Shown: one piece after another, positions 40,623 through 50,927 of the stretch
Layout: each line of letters opens with the position of its first letter
Position numbering within the stretch: position 1 is the first letter of the stretch
Source of the DNA: Aeromonas bestiarum
GTDB taxonomy: Bacteria; Pseudomonadota; Gammaproteobacteria; Enterobacterales; Aeromonadaceae
DNA length: 64,000 bases
Assembly (NCBI RefSeq): GCF_000819745.1
Contig: NZ_CDDA01000015.1
Location: 1-64,000 of the forward strand
Reading direction: 5' to 3'
The notes under the pieces: generated by a model
Told to the model about the DNA's origin: nothing
The model's database searches: none
The model's input: the letters and a program-made list of their open reading frames with translations, nothing else
Program-made: the position numbers and the translations under genes

Positions 40623-40799
40623 AAGCGTGCTGGATGAGTGAGCAATAGGCAGGGTTTCAGAGGCTTAACATGGCTATCGTGCACAAGCGCACATTTTTTC
40701 CTGCTGCACTGGGCCAAGATGAGTGGTGATGTTGTTTTAAGGACGTGTTTGTTTAATAAAAAGTTGCTTTTTTGTGTGTTATTTCGGTTTTTGTTTACG

Positions 40800-40805
40800 T
40801 ATAAT
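40800..40805 (+). promoter_or_regulatory. Possible -10 element of ndk
   Basis: A TATAAT lies 54 bases before the ndk ATG in a T-rich stretch. The -35 region is poor. Confidence 0.4.
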
Positions 40806-40859
40806 CGCCGCCGAACATGGATTCTAACAATAAAACTCTGTAGTTAAGGAAAGATCTCA

Positions 40860-41288
40860 ATGGCCATCGAACGTACCTTCTCTATCGTGAAACCGGATGC
40901 TGTCAGCAAAAACCTGATCGGTGCCATCTACAACCGCTTCGAGAGCGCTGGCCTGAAGGTCATCGCCGCCAAGATGCTGCACCTGAGCAGCGAGCAAGCC
41001 GCCGGTTTCTACGCAGAACACCAGGGCAAGCCTTTCTATGATGCGCTGGTCAGCTTCATGACCTCTGGCCCTGTGATGGTACAGGTGCTGGAAGGGGAAG
41101 AGGCCATCCGCCGTCACCGTGAAATCATGGGGGCGACCAACCCGAAAGAGGCCCTGGCCGGTACCCTGCGTGCCTGCTACGCCGAGAGCATCGACCGCAA
41201 CGCGGTACACGGCTCCGACGCCCCGGCCTCTGCCGCCCGTGAAATTGCCTACTTCTTCTCCGACGACGAGATCTGCCCGCGCGGCTGA
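40860..41288 (+). CDS. ndk: Nucleoside diphosphate kinase
   Basis: 142 residues. Ndk transfers the gamma phosphate of ATP to nucleoside diphosphates through a phosphohistidine; the active-site histidine is in the motif NAVHGSDAP near residue 117. N-terminal [12 protein letters not shown] is the family signature. TAAGGAAAG precedes the ATG. Transcribed alone, with its own terminator. Confidence 0.98.
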   Translation: MAIERTFSIVKPDAVSKNLIGAIYNRFESAGLKVIAAKMLHLSSEQAAGFYAEHQGKPFYDALVSFMTSGPVMVQVLEGEEAIRRHREIMGATNPKEALAGTLRACYAESIDRNAVHGSDAPASAAREIAYFFSDDEICPRG

Positions 41289-41306
41289 TCTTGCCCTGAG
41301 ATGATC

Positions 41307-41335
41307 AAGGGAGCCTCGGCTCCCTTTTGTTTTTT
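41307..41335 (+). terminator. Terminator of ndk
   Basis: AAGGGAGCC / GGCTCCCTT stem with a 2-base loop, followed by TTGTTTTTT. Confidence 0.88.
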
Positions 41336-41454
41336 GGCCTTTTGGTCAATATCCTCTTATTCTCCAGCTGGAAAGCCGGACCCATTATTTGTACAATGCC
41401 GCCCCCTGACATCGTCAGCCAATAATTTATGTAGTTTGTGGACTGAGGCCTTTG

Positions 41455-42558
41455 ATGAGCGAAATAAAAACCAACCTGCTGGATCTTGATCGGGATGCCA
41501 TGCGTGCCTTCTTCGTCGAACTGGGCGAGAAGCCATTCCGGGCAGATCAGATCATGAAGTGGATCTATCACTTCGGTTGTGATGATTTCGATCAGATGAA
41601 CAACGTCAACAAGGTACTGCGCGAGCGCCTGAAGGCGATCGCCGAGATCCGTGCGCCACAAGTGAGCCGTGAACAGCGTTCCGCGGACGGTACCATCAAG
41701 TGGGCGCTGCAGGTCGGCGATCAGGAAGTGGAAACCGTCTACATCCCGGAAGAGGACAGGGCCACCCTGTGCGTCTCCTCCCAGGTGGGCTGTGCGCTGG
41801 CGTGCAAGTTCTGCTCCACGGCCCAGCAGGGTTTTAACCGCAACCTGAAAGTGTCCGAGATCATCGGCCAGGTATGGCGCGCCGCCAAGATAGTCGGTGG
41901 CAAGCGCCCCATCACCAACGTGGTGATGATGGGCATGGGCGAGCCGCTGCTCAACCTCGCCAACGTGGTGCCGGCCATGCGTCTGATGATGGATGACTTC
42001 GGCTACGGCATCTCCAAGCGCCGGGTGACCATCTCCACCTCGGGTGTGGTGCCGGCGCTGGATATCCTCGGCGATCAAATTGACGTGGCCCTGGCCATCT
42101 CCCTGCATGCGCCGAACGACAAGCTGCGTTCCGAGATCATGCCGATCAACGACAAGTACAACATCGAGGACTTCCTCGCCGGTGTGCGCCGTTATCTGGC
42201 CAAGTCCAATGCTAACGGTGGTCGCGTGACGGTGGAGTATGTGCTGCTCGATCATATCAATGACGACATGCAGCATGCCCACGAGCTGGCCAAGGTGCTC
42301 AAAGATACCCCGAGCAAGATCAACCTGATCCCATTCAACCCCTTCCCGGGCAACCCCTATGGCAAGCCGAGCAACAGTCGCATCGACCGTTTCTCCAAGG
42401 TACTGATGGAATATGGCTTCACCGTCATAGTCCGCAAGACCCGTGGTGACGACATAGACGCCGCCTGCGGTCAGCTGGTGGGAGAGGTGATAGATCGCAC
42501 CAAACGCACCATGAAAAATCGGATGCAACAGGAAGGGATTTCCGTCAAAATGGTTTAA
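41455..42558 (+). CDS. rlmN: Dual-specificity RNA methyltransferase RlmN
   Basis: 367-residue radical SAM enzyme that methylates C2 of A2503 in 23S rRNA and A37 in some tRNAs. The radical SAM cysteines are in [15 protein letters not shown]; the methyl-carrying cysteine is near the C-terminus in [10 protein letters not shown]. The ATG at 41455 with TGAGG ahead is chosen over an in-frame TTG one codon earlier. It heads the rlmN-pilF-rodZ-ispG cluster. Confidence 0.97.
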   Translation: MSEIKTNLLDLDRDAMRAFFVELGEKPFRADQIMKWIYHFGCDDFDQMNNVNKVLRERLKAIAEIRAPQVSREQRSADGTIKWALQVGDQEVETVYIPEEDRATLCVSSQVGCALACKFCSTAQQGFNRNLKVSEIIGQVWRAAKIVGGKRPITNVVMMGMGEPLLNLANVVPAMRLMMDDFGYGISKRRVTISTSGVVPALDILGDQIDVALAISLHAPNDKLRSEIMPINDKYNIEDFLAGVRRYLAKSNANGGRVTVEYVLLDHINDDMQHAHELAKVLKDTPSKINLIPFNPFPGNPYGKPSNSRIDRFSKVLMEYGFTVIVRKTRGDDIDAACGQLVGEVIDRTKRTMKNRMQQEGISVKMV

Positions 42559-42585
42559 ATTGCTAAGCCATTGTATAGTCAGGGA

Positions 42586-43362
42586 ATGGATACACGTACA
42601 TTGATCGTAGTGGCAGCGCTCTGCGCGCTGCCAGGCTGTGTTACCGAGACCACTTACGCGGGCCAGAATTCGACCCAGCGTGAGGTGGGTCCCGACCTCA
42701 AGGCGGCTGCCCAGACCCGTCTGGACTTAGGCATTCAATATTTGCGACAGGGCAATGCCGAACAGGCCAAGTTCAACCTTGATCGCGCCCTCCAGTACGA
42801 CCCCGACAACCCTCAGGTCTACATCGGCTTCGCTTACTTCTACCAGCAGGTAGAGGATTACAAGGCGGCCGAGGAGAGCTACAAGAAAGCCCTCGCCATG
42901 GATCCGTCCAATGCTGACGCAATGAACAACTATGGTGCCTTCCTGTGCAACCGTGGTCGCTTCGACGAGGCGGAGAAGGCATTCCTGCAGGCGATCAGCC
43001 AACCCAATTACATCAAGATTGCCGATACCTATGAAAATGCGGCACTTTGCGCCGCGCAAAATCGCAGAAATGATAAAGCAAGCGAGTACTATCGCTTGGC
43101 CTTGGGGTATAATCCCCGCAATCCAAGGTTATTGCTGGACATGGCTGAGCTTTCCATGAAAGATGGCAAGCTGCCTGATGTGCAGGCCTATCTCGCTCGT
43201 TTTGCCGATGCGTCAGACGAGAACGAGAGCAGTCTCTGGTTGAGATTGCGGCTGGCTCAGGCCATGGACAAACCGGCACTCCTTCACCAATTCGGGACTG
43301 AGCTGGTAAGGCAATATCCCTCTTCGCAACAAGCCAAGCGTTACTTAGCCAATGACTACTGA
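42586..43362 (+). CDS. pilF: Type IV pilus biogenesis lipoprotein PilF/PilW
   Basis: 258 residues. A signal peptide ends in the lipobox ALPGC. The mature protein is a TPR superhelix of about six repeats (LGIQYLRQGNAEQAKFNLDRALQYDP, AEESYKKALAMDPSNADAMNNYGAFLCNRGRFDEAEKAF in the sequence). PilF is the outer-membrane pilotin that helps the PilQ secretin assemble. The position between rlmN and rodZ is conserved. The ATG at 42586 sits close after AGGGA. Its last 11 bases overlap rodZ. Confidence 0.9.
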   Translation: MDTRTLIVVAALCALPGCVTETTYAGQNSTQREVGPDLKAAAQTRLDLGIQYLRQGNAEQAKFNLDRALQYDPDNPQVYIGFAYFYQQVEDYKAAEESYKKALAMDPSNADAMNNYGAFLCNRGRFDEAEKAFLQAISQPNYIKIADTYENAALCAAQNRRNDKASEYYRLALGYNPRNPRLLLDMAELSMKDGKLPDVQAYLARFADASDENESSLWLRLRLAQAMDKPALLHQFGTELVRQYPSSQQAKRYLANDY

Positions 43363-44287
43363 ACAGCCACACGATTTTCAAGACGACTCTCAGGCAGCAG
43401 GCCCAGGCCAGCTGCTGCGCAACGCCCGTGAACAGCTTGGCTGGACACGAGAACAGGTTGCGTCCCGCATTCACCTTCGTCTGACCCTGATTGCTGCGAT
43501 CGAATCAGATACGTATGACAAGCACACTTCCCATACCTTTATCCGGGGCTACCTGCGTACCTACGCCAAGCTGGTCGGCATCCCGGATGAGACCATACTG
43601 GCTGCCTACGACAAGCTGGGGCTGACGCCCCCCGACAACATCGACATGCAGAGCTTCTCCCGTCGCTCGCGCCAGCAGGCCAACGACAGTCGGCTCAAGG
43701 TGGTGACCTGGCTGGTGATCCTGGTGCTGATCGCGCTCTCCGTCGCCTGGTGGTGGCAGAGCACGGCGCGCCGCTCCGCCGGTGACGAGGCCCTGGCGGC
43801 CACTGAAATGAGTGCGACCGCCAACCCGCAGGGTGCAACCCTGTCTTCTGCGGCGGATGTGGTCGACCCTATGCTCATGCCTGTTGCCTCCGATGCGATG
43901 GCTACGGCCGCAGAGCCGATCGTGAGCAGCGCTGCTGCCACGGCGCCGCAGGCTGAGGCCAGCAGTGCCGCCGTAACGACTGTGACCTCTGCGAGTGTGG
44001 CGACGCTGCCGGTCGCTGACGATGCGACCACGGATCCCGCCAAGGCGCCTCAGCTCAAGATGAGTTTCACCGCAGACTGCTGGCTGGACGTCAAGGACGC
44101 CAAGGGCAAGACACTGTTCAGTGGCCTGAAGAAGGCAAATGATCAACTGGTATTGGAAGGACCCGAGCCGCTCAAGTTCATCATTGGCGCGCCCATGGCG
44201 GTCAATATCGAATATCAGGGCAAGTCCATCGACATGAGCCGTTACAACAACGGCCGGACTGCTCGCCTCTCACTGCCGCAGGAGTAA
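43352..44287 (+). CDS. rodZ: Cytoskeletal protein RodZ
   Basis: 311 residues. N-terminal Cro/C1-type HTH domain (about residues 16-85, [22 protein letters not shown]) that binds MreB, a membrane helix near 120-140 ([19 protein letters not shown]), a periplasmic Ala/Thr-rich linker and a beta-rich C-terminal domain ([20 protein letters not shown]). RodZ links MreB to the wall-elongation machinery. It overlaps pilF by 11 bases, implying coupling. Confidence 0.93.
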   Translation: MTTEQPHDFQDDSQAAGPGQLLRNAREQLGWTREQVASRIHLRLTLIAAIESDTYDKHTSHTFIRGYLRTYAKLVGIPDETILAAYDKLGLTPPDNIDMQSFSRRSRQQANDSRLKVVTWLVILVLIALSVAWWWQSTARRSAGDEALAATEMSATANPQGATLSSAADVVDPMLMPVASDAMATAAEPIVSSAAATAPQAEASSAAVTTVTSASVATLPVADDATTDPAKAPQLKMSFTADCWLDVKDAKGKTLFSGLKKANDQLVLEGPEPLKFIIGAPMAVNIEYQGKSIDMSRYNNGRTARLSLPQE

Positions 44288-44297
44288 TCTGTCCGCC

Positions 44298-45413
44298 ATG
44301 TCCGCTCACGAATCTCCCATCATTCGTCGTAAATCCAGGCAGATCATGGTCGGTAACGTACCGGTTGGGGGCGACGCCCCCATCACGGTTCAGACCATGA
44401 CCAACACCAAGACCACGGACGTGGCCGCCACCGTCGAGCAGATCCGGCGGATAGAGCGGGTTGGTGCCGACATAGTCCGGGTCTCTGTACCCACCATGGA
44501 AGCGGCGGAAGCCTTCAAGCTCATCAAGCAGCAGACCCGTATCCCCATCGTTGCCGACATCCACTTCGACTACCGCATCGCCCTGAAAGTGGCCGAGTAC
44601 GGCGCCGACTGCCTGCGTATCAACCCGGGCAACATAGGCAACGAAGAGCGGGTGCGCGCCGTGGTCGATTGCGCGCGCCACTACAACATCCCGATCCGTA
44701 TCGGCGTCAACGGCGGCTCTCTTGAGAAAGACATTCAGGAGAAGTACGGCGAGCCGACCCCGGAGGCACTGCTCGAGTCGGCCATGCGCCACGTGGATTA
44801 CCTGGATCGTCTCAACTTCGACAACTTCAAGGTGAGCGTCAAGGCGTCTGACGTCTTCCTGGCCATCGGGGCCTATCGCCTGCTGGCCAAGCAGATCGAG
44901 CAGCCGTTGCACCTTGGCATCACGGAAGCGGGCGGTTTTCGCGCCGGTGCGGTGAAATCCGCCGTCGGGCTCGGCATGCTGCTGGCCGATGGCATAGGCG
45001 ATACCATCCGTATCTCGCTGGCGGCCGATCCGGTGGAAGAGATCAAGGTAGGCTTTGATATCCTCAAATCCCTGCGCATCCGTTCCCGCGGCATCAACTT
45101 CATCGCCTGTCCCTCCTGCTCCCGTCAGGAGTTCGATGTGATCGCCACCGTCAACGCCCTGGAAGCGCGGCTGGAAGACATCATCACACCCATGGATGTC
45201 TCCATTATCGGCTGTGTGGTGAACGGCCCGGGCGAGGCGCTGGTCTCCGATCTGGGGCTGGCGGGTGCGGCCAACAAGAGCGCCTTCTACGAGGGCGGTC
45301 AGCGGGTCGACCGGCTGGACAACAAGGATCTCATCCCGATCCTGGAGCGCCGTATTCGCGCCCGGGCGGCCATGCTGGATCCGGCCAACCAGATCCAGGT
45401 GGACGAGGGTTGA
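44298..45413 (+). CDS. ispG: 4-hydroxy-3-methylbut-2-enyl diphosphate synthase IspG
   Basis: 371 residues. IspG converts methylerythritol cyclodiphosphate to HMBPP in the MEP isoprenoid pathway using a [4Fe-4S] cluster. Cluster cysteines are in [14 protein letters not shown] and [12 protein letters not shown]-terminal [15 protein letters not shown] is typical. The cluster ties the gene to the isc operon upstream. It lies 10 bases after rodZ. Confidence 0.97.
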   Translation: MSAHESPIIRRKSRQIMVGNVPVGGDAPITVQTMTNTKTTDVAATVEQIRRIERVGADIVRVSVPTMEAAEAFKLIKQQTRIPIVADIHFDYRIALKVAEYGADCLRINPGNIGNEERVRAVVDCARHYNIPIRIGVNGGSLEKDIQEKYGEPTPEALLESAMRHVDYLDRLNFDNFKVSVKASDVFLAIGAYRLLAKQIEQPLHLGITEAGGFRAGAVKSAVGLGMLLADGIGDTIRISLAADPVEEIKVGFDILKSLRIRSRGINFIACPSCSRQEFDVIATVNALEARLEDIITPMDVSIIGCVVNGPGEALVSDLGLAGAANKSAFYEGGQRVDRLDNKDLIPILERRIRARAAMLDPANQIQVDEG

Positions 45414-45421
45414 GCCAGTGC

Positions 45422-45448
45422 GGGGCCACCTAGGGTGGCCCTGTCTTT
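45422..45448 (+). terminator. Terminator of ispG
   Basis: GGGCCACC / GGGTGGCCC stem with a very small loop and TGTCTTT, 10 bases past ispG. Confidence 0.7.
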
Positions 45449-45486
45449 AGGTTGCTGATTTTAAATCCCGTATTGGAGCGCCCTGA

Positions 45487-45516
45487 TTTTACCTCGGGGT
45501 CGAAAATCCCTATAAT
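45487..45516 (+). promoter_or_regulatory. Putative promoter of hisS
   Basis: TATAAT at 45511-45516 with TTTTAC at 45487-45492, 18-base spacing; the hisS start is 37 bases downstream. Confidence 0.5.
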
Positions 45517-45552
45517 GCGGCCAAATTTCACGTCTTTTTCTCGAGTATCAAC

Positions 45553-46830
45553 GTGGCAAAACAGATCCAAGCTATTCGCGGTATGAACGATTGCCTGCCG
45601 GAGCAGAGCCCGGTATGGCAGAAAGTAGAACAGATACTGCGCCAAGTGGTCGCCAGCTATGGCTACAGCGAAGTGCGCATGCCGATCGTCGAGCAGACTC
45701 ATCTGTTCAAGCGTGCCATCGGTGAAGTGACCGACGTGGTCGAAAAAGAGATGTACAGCTTCGAAGACCGCAACGGTGACAGCCTGAGCCTGCGTCCGGA
45801 AGGGACTGCCAGCTGCGTCCGTGCCGGTATCGAGCACGGTCTGCTCTACAACCAGGAACGCCGGATGTGGTACATGGGTCCCATGTTCCGCCACGAGCGT
45901 CCCCAGAAGGGCCGTTACCGCCAGTTCCATCAGTTCGGGGTCGAGCTGTTTGGCATCAACGGGCCGGATATTGACGCCGAACTCATCATGCTGACCCACC
46001 GTCTGTGGCGTCTGTTCGGCATCAGCGATCACGTCACCCTGCAGCTCAACACCCTGGGCCAGAGTGCCGAGCGCGCCGCCTATCGCGATGCGCTGGTGGC
46101 TTACCTCGAGCAGTACAAGGATCAGCTTGACGAAGAGAGCCAGCGCCGCATGTACAGCAACCCGCTGCGGGTGCTCGACTCCAAGGATGCCAAGGTACAG
46201 GCCATTCTGGTGGATGCCCCGCGCCTGTTCGATCACCTGGGTGAAGAGAGCCTGGCTCACTTCGAGGGGCTCAAGCGCCTGCTCACCTCCGCCGGTATCC
46301 AGTTCGAGGTGAACGAGCGTCTGGTGCGCGGCCTTGACTATTACAACCTGACCGTGTTCGAGTGGGTCACCAGCAGCCTGGGTGCCCAGGGCACCGTTTG
46401 TGCCGGTGGCCGTTACGACGGCCTGGTGGAGCAGCTTGGCGGTCAAGCGACCCCGGCCGTGGGCTTTGCCATGGGCATGGAGCGCCTGGTGCTGATGCTG
46501 GAGACCCTGGAGCTCAATGCCGATATCCGCCCTGCGGTGGACGTCTATCTGGCCATGGTGGGCGAGGGGACCGAGCAGGCTGGCTTCGCGCTTGCCGAGC
46601 GTCTGCGTGATGCCCTGCCAGACCTGCGCCTGATGAGCCACTGCGGTGGCGGCAACTTCAAGAAACAACTCAAGCGTGCCGACAAGTGCGGCGCGGCCAT
46701 TGCCCTGATCCTCGGTGAAACCGAGGTGCAAAACGGGGAGATCACCATCAAATATCTGCGTGGCCAGGCCGAGCAACAGACCGTCACGGTCGACGCCGCC
46801 ATTGCCCTGCTGGCAGCCAAAGGAGAGTAA
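45553..46830 (+). CDS. hisS: Histidyl-tRNA synthetase
   Basis: 425 residues, class II synthetase. Motif 1 region near residues 40-70, motif 2 ([21 protein letters not shown]) near 110-130, histidine A motif [14 protein letters not shown] near 258 and motif 3 (GFAMGMERL) near 305 are intact, followed by the anticodon-binding domain. The start is GTG. It heads hisS-yfgM-bamB-der, conserved in gammaproteobacteria. Confidence 0.98.
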   Translation: MAKQIQAIRGMNDCLPEQSPVWQKVEQILRQVVASYGYSEVRMPIVEQTHLFKRAIGEVTDVVEKEMYSFEDRNGDSLSLRPEGTASCVRAGIEHGLLYNQERRMWYMGPMFRHERPQKGRYRQFHQFGVELFGINGPDIDAELIMLTHRLWRLFGISDHVTLQLNTLGQSAERAAYRDALVAYLEQYKDQLDEESQRRMYSNPLRVLDSKDAKVQAILVDAPRLFDHLGEESLAHFEGLKRLLTSAGIQFEVNERLVRGLDYYNLTVFEWVTSSLGAQGTVCAGGRYDGLVEQLGGQATPAVGFAMGMERLVLMLETLELNADIRPAVDVYLAMVGEGTEQAGFALAERLRDALPDLRLMSHCGGGNFKKQLKRADKCGAAIALILGETEVQNGEITIKYLRGQAEQQTVTVDAAIALLAAKGE

Positions 46831-46833
46831 GCA

Positions 46834-47484
46834 GTGGAAGTTTATACCACCGAAGAACAACAGGTTGAGGTCATCAAGAGCTGGTGGAAAGAGAACGGAA
46901 CCTCGGTGCTCGCAGGAACTGTTATCGGTCTGGTTGGACTCTTTGGCTGGCGTTATTACAACGAGCGTCAGCAGACCAACCAGGAAGCCGCTTCCCAGGC
47001 TTACAACGAGATCTCGGCCCAGCTGGCCAAGGGGGATGCCGCCGCCTTCGAACAGGTACAAGGCTTCATCAGTGCCCACCAGGGAGACTCTTATGCCGAG
47101 CTGGCCGCCCTGCAACTGGCTGCCGCTGCCGTCAAGGCAAACAAGCTGGACTTGGCTGCCGAGCAGCTGACCCAGGTGGCAAACAATGGTGATGAGAGCA
47201 TTCGTCCCATCGCCGCCCTGCGTCTGGCCCGGGTCCTGAACGATCAGGGCAAGGCTGACGAGGCCCTGGCCCAGCTTGGCAAGATCAGCAATGACGCCTT
47301 CAAGGCCCAGGTGGCGGAAGTGCGTGGCGACATCCTGCTCAAACAGGGCAAGGCCGAAGAGGCGCGCGATGCCTATCAGGCGGCGGCCGATGCCGGCGGC
47401 TTGCAGGGCAGCGCAGAGCTCAAGCTGAAGATGGACGATCTGGCGCTGCCAGCCGTGACCACGGGTGGAGCTCCGGATGCGTAA
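46834..47484 (+). CDS. yfgM: YfgM, ancillary SecYEG translocon subunit
   Basis: 216 residues: short cytosolic N-terminus, one membrane helix (about residues 24-42, SVLAGTVIGLVGLFGWRYY) and a periplasmic TPR-like domain. In E. coli YfgM pairs with PpiD at the translocon and also affects the Rcs response. The start is GTG after AAAGGAGAG, three bases past hisS. It overlaps bamB by eight bases. Confidence 0.92.
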   Translation: MEVYTTEEQQVEVIKSWWKENGTSVLAGTVIGLVGLFGWRYYNERQQTNQEAASQAYNEISAQLAKGDAAAFEQVQGFISAHQGDSYAELAALQLAAAAVKANKLDLAAEQLTQVANNGDESIRPIAALRLARVLNDQGKADEALAQLGKISNDAFKAQVAEVRGDILLKQGKAEEARDAYQAAADAGGLQGSAELKLKMDDLALPAVTTGGAPDA

Positions 47485-48661
47485 TCTGTTCAAGATGGTG
47501 GCGTTGGGGGCGGCAGTCTCCTTCGCCCTGCAGGGGTGCTCCCTGTTCAGCTCGGAAGAAGATCTCAATCCCATGGCGCCTTTGCCCGTGGTTGAATCTG
47601 CCTTCAGCGCCGACACGGCCTGGTCCTCTTCCGTCGGGGACGGCATAGGCGACTTCTACTCCCAGCTCAAGCCGGCGGTGGAAGAGGAGCGCATCTATGC
47701 CGCGGCCCGCGATGGCGATGTGACCGCCTTCGATCGTGCCAGCGGCAAGGAGCTGTGGAGCGTGGACTTGGCTGACCTGCCCATCAACGCCGACAAGCGC
47801 AGCGCCCGTCTCTCCGGCGGTCTGGTTTCTCGCTACGGCAAGCTGTTCCTCGGCTCCGAGAACGGGGTGGTCTACGCCCTGAACGAAGAGAACGGGGAAG
47901 TGCTGTGGCAGACCACGGTACCGGGTGAAGTGGTGGCAAGCCCCGCCGTCGAAGACGGTCGTGTGGTGGTGTTGACCACCTCGGGGCGCCTGGTGGCGCT
48001 CGATACCGATGAAGGCAAGTTGCAGTGGACCCTGGCGGAAGAGCAGCCGCCGCTGACCTTGCGCAGTGCCGGTGCTCCAATCATCACCAACGGCGCCGTG
48101 CTCTATGGCCGTGCCGATGGCAAGGTGGGCATAGCCCTGCTGAGCAATGGTCAGCCGGTGCGCCAGTCCAAGGTGGCCGATCCGCGCGGTGCGACCGAGC
48201 TGGATCGCATGGTGGACGTGGATGCGACACCGCTGATCGCTGGCGATGAGCTCTATGCCATCGCCTACAATGGTCAGCTGATGGCACGCAAGCTGATGAC
48301 CGGTGACGAGGTGTGGAAGCGCAAGTATTCCGGCTACCGCGACATGGCGGTGACCGGCAATGCCATAGTGCTGACCGACAGCCGCAGCCATCTGTTTGCC
48401 GTTGACAGACGCAACGGGCTTGAGCTGTGGTCCAATACCCAGCTGGAAAACCGCACCGTGACTGCCCCCGTCATCCTGGGTGACTATGTGGTGGTCGGCG
48501 ATGTGGAAGGTTACCTGTATTGGCTGGATCGTACCGACGGGTCCATCAAGGCCATGCAGCAGCTCGACAGCAGTGGTCTCTACGCCGCCCCTCTGGTGGA
48601 CGGTGACACCCTGTATGTGCAGAGCCGTGGCGGCAAGTTGTACGCTATCAAGCGTCCCTGA
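47477..48661 (+). CDS. bamB: Outer membrane assembly lipoprotein BamB
   Basis: 394 residues. Signal peptide with lipobox ALQGC; mature part an eight-bladed beta-propeller with PQQ-like repeats (VYALNEENGEVLWQTTV, LVALDTDEGKLQWTL, LFAVDRRNGLELWSN). BamB scaffolds BamA in inserting outer-membrane proteins. The ATG at 47477 overlaps the yfgM end; a GTG four codons earlier is in frame but would spoil the signal peptide little, so a minor shift is possible. Confidence 0.95.
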   Translation: MRNLFKMVALGAAVSFALQGCSLFSSEEDLNPMAPLPVVESAFSADTAWSSSVGDGIGDFYSQLKPAVEEERIYAAARDGDVTAFDRASGKELWSVDLADLPINADKRSARLSGGLVSRYGKLFLGSENGVVYALNEENGEVLWQTTVPGEVVASPAVEDGRVVVLTTSGRLVALDTDEGKLQWTLAEEQPPLTLRSAGAPIITNGAVLYGRADGKVGIALLSNGQPVRQSKVADPRGATELDRMVDVDATPLIAGDELYAIAYNGQLMARKLMTGDEVWKRKYSGYRDMAVTGNAIVLTDSRSHLFAVDRRNGLELWSNTQLENRTVTAPVILGDYVVVGDVEGYLYWLDRTDGSIKAMQQLDSSGLYAAPLVDGDTLYVQSRGGKLYAIKRP

Positions 48662-48683
48662 TCGTCCGATAATGTGAATATCC

Positions 48684-48714
48684 GGCTCCTGGTCTTCGGA
48701 CCCGGAGCCTTTGT
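48684..48714 (+). terminator. Weak hairpin between bamB and der
   Basis: GGCTCC / GGAGCC with a 14-base loop and TTTGTC. Probably a partial terminator or neutral. Confidence 0.35.
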
Positions 48715-48735
48715 CGTCTTGAGAATGAGGCTTTT

Positions 48736-50235
48736 ATGACTCCTGTAGTAGCCCTGGTGGGCCGCCCCAACGTGGGGAAATCCACCCTGTTTAACCGCTT
48801 GACCCGTACCCGGGATGCCTTGGTGGCCGACTTCCCCGGTTTGACCCGGGACCGTAAATACGGTCAGGCGAAGTTGGGCGAGCTGGAATTTATCGTGGTG
48901 GATACCGGTGGTATCGATGGCACCGAAGAGGGGATCGAGCTGAAGATGGCCGAGCAGTCCCTGCTGGCCATCGAAGAAGCCGATGTGGTGCTGTTCATGG
49001 TGGATGCGCGCGCAGGATTGACCGCCGCGGATCAGGCCATCGCCGAGCACCTGCGCAAGACCCACAAGACGGTGTTTCTGGTTGCCAACAAGACCGACGG
49101 TATCGACGGTGACTCCGCCGTGTCCGAGTTCTACGGTCTGGCGCTGGGAGAGGTCTACCAGATCGCTGCCGCCCACGGCCGTGGCGTGCTGAGCCTGCTG
49201 GAACTGGCGCTGGCACCCCATCTGGAAACCCTGGTCGAAGCCGCTGCCGAAGAAGATGCGCAGGATGAAGAAGAGGAGGACTTCGACGAAGAAGCCCTGC
49301 TGCGCATGGTAGCCGCCGGTGATCTCGATACCCGGGAAGACACCAAGGAGACCCCGTTCGCCGACTTGCCCATCAAGTTCGCCATCGTCGGTCGCCCCAA
49401 CGTCGGCAAATCGACCCTGACCAACCGCATGCTGGGTGAAGACCGCGTCATCGTCTATGACATGCCGGGCACCACCCGCGACTCCGTTTACGTTCCGATG
49501 GAGCGTGACGAGCAGAAGTACGTCATCATCGACACCGCCGGTGTGCGTCGTCGTGGCAAGGTGCATGAGACGGTGGAGAAGTTCTCCGTCATCAAGACGC
49601 TCAAGGCTATTGAAGATGCCAACGTCTGCCTGCTGGTGATCGATGCCCAGGAGACCATCACGGATCAGGACTTGAGCATCCTCGGCTTCGTGCTCCACTC
49701 GGGCCGCTCCGTGGTGCTGGTGGTGAACAAGTGGGATGGCCTGGATCAGAAGGTGAAAGAGGACGTCAAGAACGAGCTGGACAGACGCCTGGGCTTCATC
49801 GATTTCGCCCGTGTTCACTTCATCTCCGCCCTGCACGGCAGCGGCGTCGGCCACCTGTTCGAATCCATCCAGGAGGCGTACCAGTCCGCCACTCGCCGTA
49901 CCAGCACCGCCATGCTGACCCGCATCATGCAGATGGCGCAGGAAGATCACCAGCCGCCCATGGTAAACGGTCGCCGCGTCAAGCTCAAATATGCCCACGC
50001 CGGTGGTTACAACCCGCCGCGCATCGTGATCCACGGCAACCAGTTGAACGACCTGCCGGATTCGTACAAGCGGTATCTGATCAACTACTTCCGCAAGTCG
50101 CTCAAGATCATGGGCTCCCCGATCCGGGTCGAGTTCCAGGAGTCGGCCAACCCGTTCGAGGGCCGGAAGAACACCATGACCCTGAGCCAGGAGCGTCAAC
50201 GCAAGCGCCTGCTCAAGGCCAAAACCAAGAAATAA
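48736..50235 (+). CDS. der: Ribosome-assembly GTPase Der (EngA)
   Basis: 499 residues with two tandem GTPase domains, each with its own P-loop ([12 protein letters not shown] at residue 8 and [12 protein letters not shown] near 215), DTGG/DTAG switch and NKTD/NKWD motifs, then a KH-like C-terminal domain. Der is essential for 50S ribosome maturation. The linker (about residues 170-205) is very acidic ([14 protein letters not shown]). A terminator follows. Confidence 0.97.
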   Translation: MTPVVALVGRPNVGKSTLFNRLTRTRDALVADFPGLTRDRKYGQAKLGELEFIVVDTGGIDGTEEGIELKMAEQSLLAIEEADVVLFMVDARAGLTAADQAIAEHLRKTHKTVFLVANKTDGIDGDSAVSEFYGLALGEVYQIAAAHGRGVLSLLELALAPHLETLVEAAAEEDAQDEEEEDFDEEALLRMVAAGDLDTREDTKETPFADLPIKFAIVGRPNVGKSTLTNRMLGEDRVIVYDMPGTTRDSVYVPMERDEQKYVIIDTAGVRRRGKVHETVEKFSVIKTLKAIEDANVCLLVIDAQETITDQDLSILGFVLHSGRSVVLVVNKWDGLDQKVKEDVKNELDRRLGFIDFARVHFISALHGSGVGHLFESIQEAYQSATRRTSTAMLTRIMQMAQEDHQPPMVNGRRVKLKYAHAGGYNPPRIVIHGNQLNDLPDSYKRYLINYFRKSLKIMGSPIRVEFQESANPFEGRKNTMTLSQERQRKRLLKAKTKK

Positions 50236-50242
50236 GGCCCAG

Positions 50243-50272
50243 CGGCTGCCCTCACCGGCAGCCGTTTTTTCT
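50243..50272 (+). terminator. Terminator of der
   Basis: CGGCTGCC / GGCAGCCG stem, 6-base loop and T6. Confidence 0.88.
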
Positions 50273-50339
50273 TGGGGAGAGGCGAGGGGGATCTGCTGTG
50301 GGGCGGCCCACAGCACATTCACTTTGAGAGGAGTCGAGT

Positions 50340-50573
50340 ATGAGCACCCTGATATGCCCGGCCTGCAGCGCCGAGCTGGACAGCCGCAGCCCCGAGATCG
50401 GCTGTGGCCAGTGCCAGGCGCGTTATCGCATCCGGGCCCTGTGTCCGACCTGCCAGCAGGAGCTGGAGCGGCTCAAGGCCTGTGGCGCCGTGGATTACTT
50501 CTGCAACCACTGCAACAGCCTGGTGTCAAAGCGCGTGGTGCGCTTTGAGGTGAGCCCGGCAGGGCAGGCGTGA
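50340..50573 (+). CDS. yfgJ: Zinc-ribbon protein YfgJ
   Basis: 77 residues. Four CxxC zinc-binding pairs: CPAC, CGQC, CPTC and CNHC (the last in ACGAVDYFCNHCNSLVSK), the pattern of E. coli YfgJ, a small zinc-ribbon protein of unknown role that also follows der. GAGAGGAG lies ahead of the ATG. The leader to der holds a terminator, so it has its own start or depends on read-through. Confidence 0.88.
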   Translation: MSTLICPACSAELDSRSPEIGCGQCQARYRIRALCPTCQQELERLKACGAVDYFCNHCNSLVSKRVVRFEVSPAGQA

Positions 50574-50581
50574 GGCAATAA

Positions 50582-50608
50582 AAAACCCGGCAAATGCCGG
50601 GTTTATTC
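50582..50608 (+). terminator. Terminator of yfgJ
   Basis: AACCCGGCA / TGCCGGGTT stem, 2-base loop, A5 on the left and a weak TTATT on the right. It also overlaps the end of the convergent small gene. Confidence 0.75.
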
Positions 50609-50749
50609 TGTGTGTTCTGCTATCAGCAAGGTGTAGGAGCGGTTTCTGCGCCATATCTTGCGTTTGATGTCATTGAGCTTGAGTTTGCGTCTGGGGCTCC
50701 AGGCGCACTTTGCTTTTCTGACCAGTGTCGTTCTTCTACGAGTTCGCAT
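50603..50749 (-). CDS. Small very basic protein (48 residues)
   Basis: 48 residues, about one third Arg and Lys (MRTRRRTTLVRKAKC, RRKLKLNDIKRKIWRRNR), one cysteine, no membrane segment. The reason to accept it is an ideal GGGAGGAG ribosome-binding site seven bases before the ATG at 50749. The frame stays open upstream, so a longer form of up to 90 residues is possible. Family not recognised; nucleic acid or ribosome binding is a guess from charge alone. It lies convergent with yfgJ and about 180 bases beyond mltF on the same strand. Confidence 0.5.
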   Translation of the reverse strand: MRTRRRTTLVRKAKCAWSPRRKLKLNDIKRKIWRRNRSYTLLIAEHTE

Positions 50750-50927
50750 CTTGGTCTCCTCCCATTGGATGGCCATCCCGGCCTCGATGAATGGAGCCCA
50801 TCTGAAAATGCTGTCATCCAGCTGACAAGCTGCTGAAATCAGGCGATAAAAACAGTTTCGGACAGGCCCCGGCACATCCGGATGGTAACAGAGAACCTAC
50901 CGGTAAAACAAACTTGTCAACAAGGGC

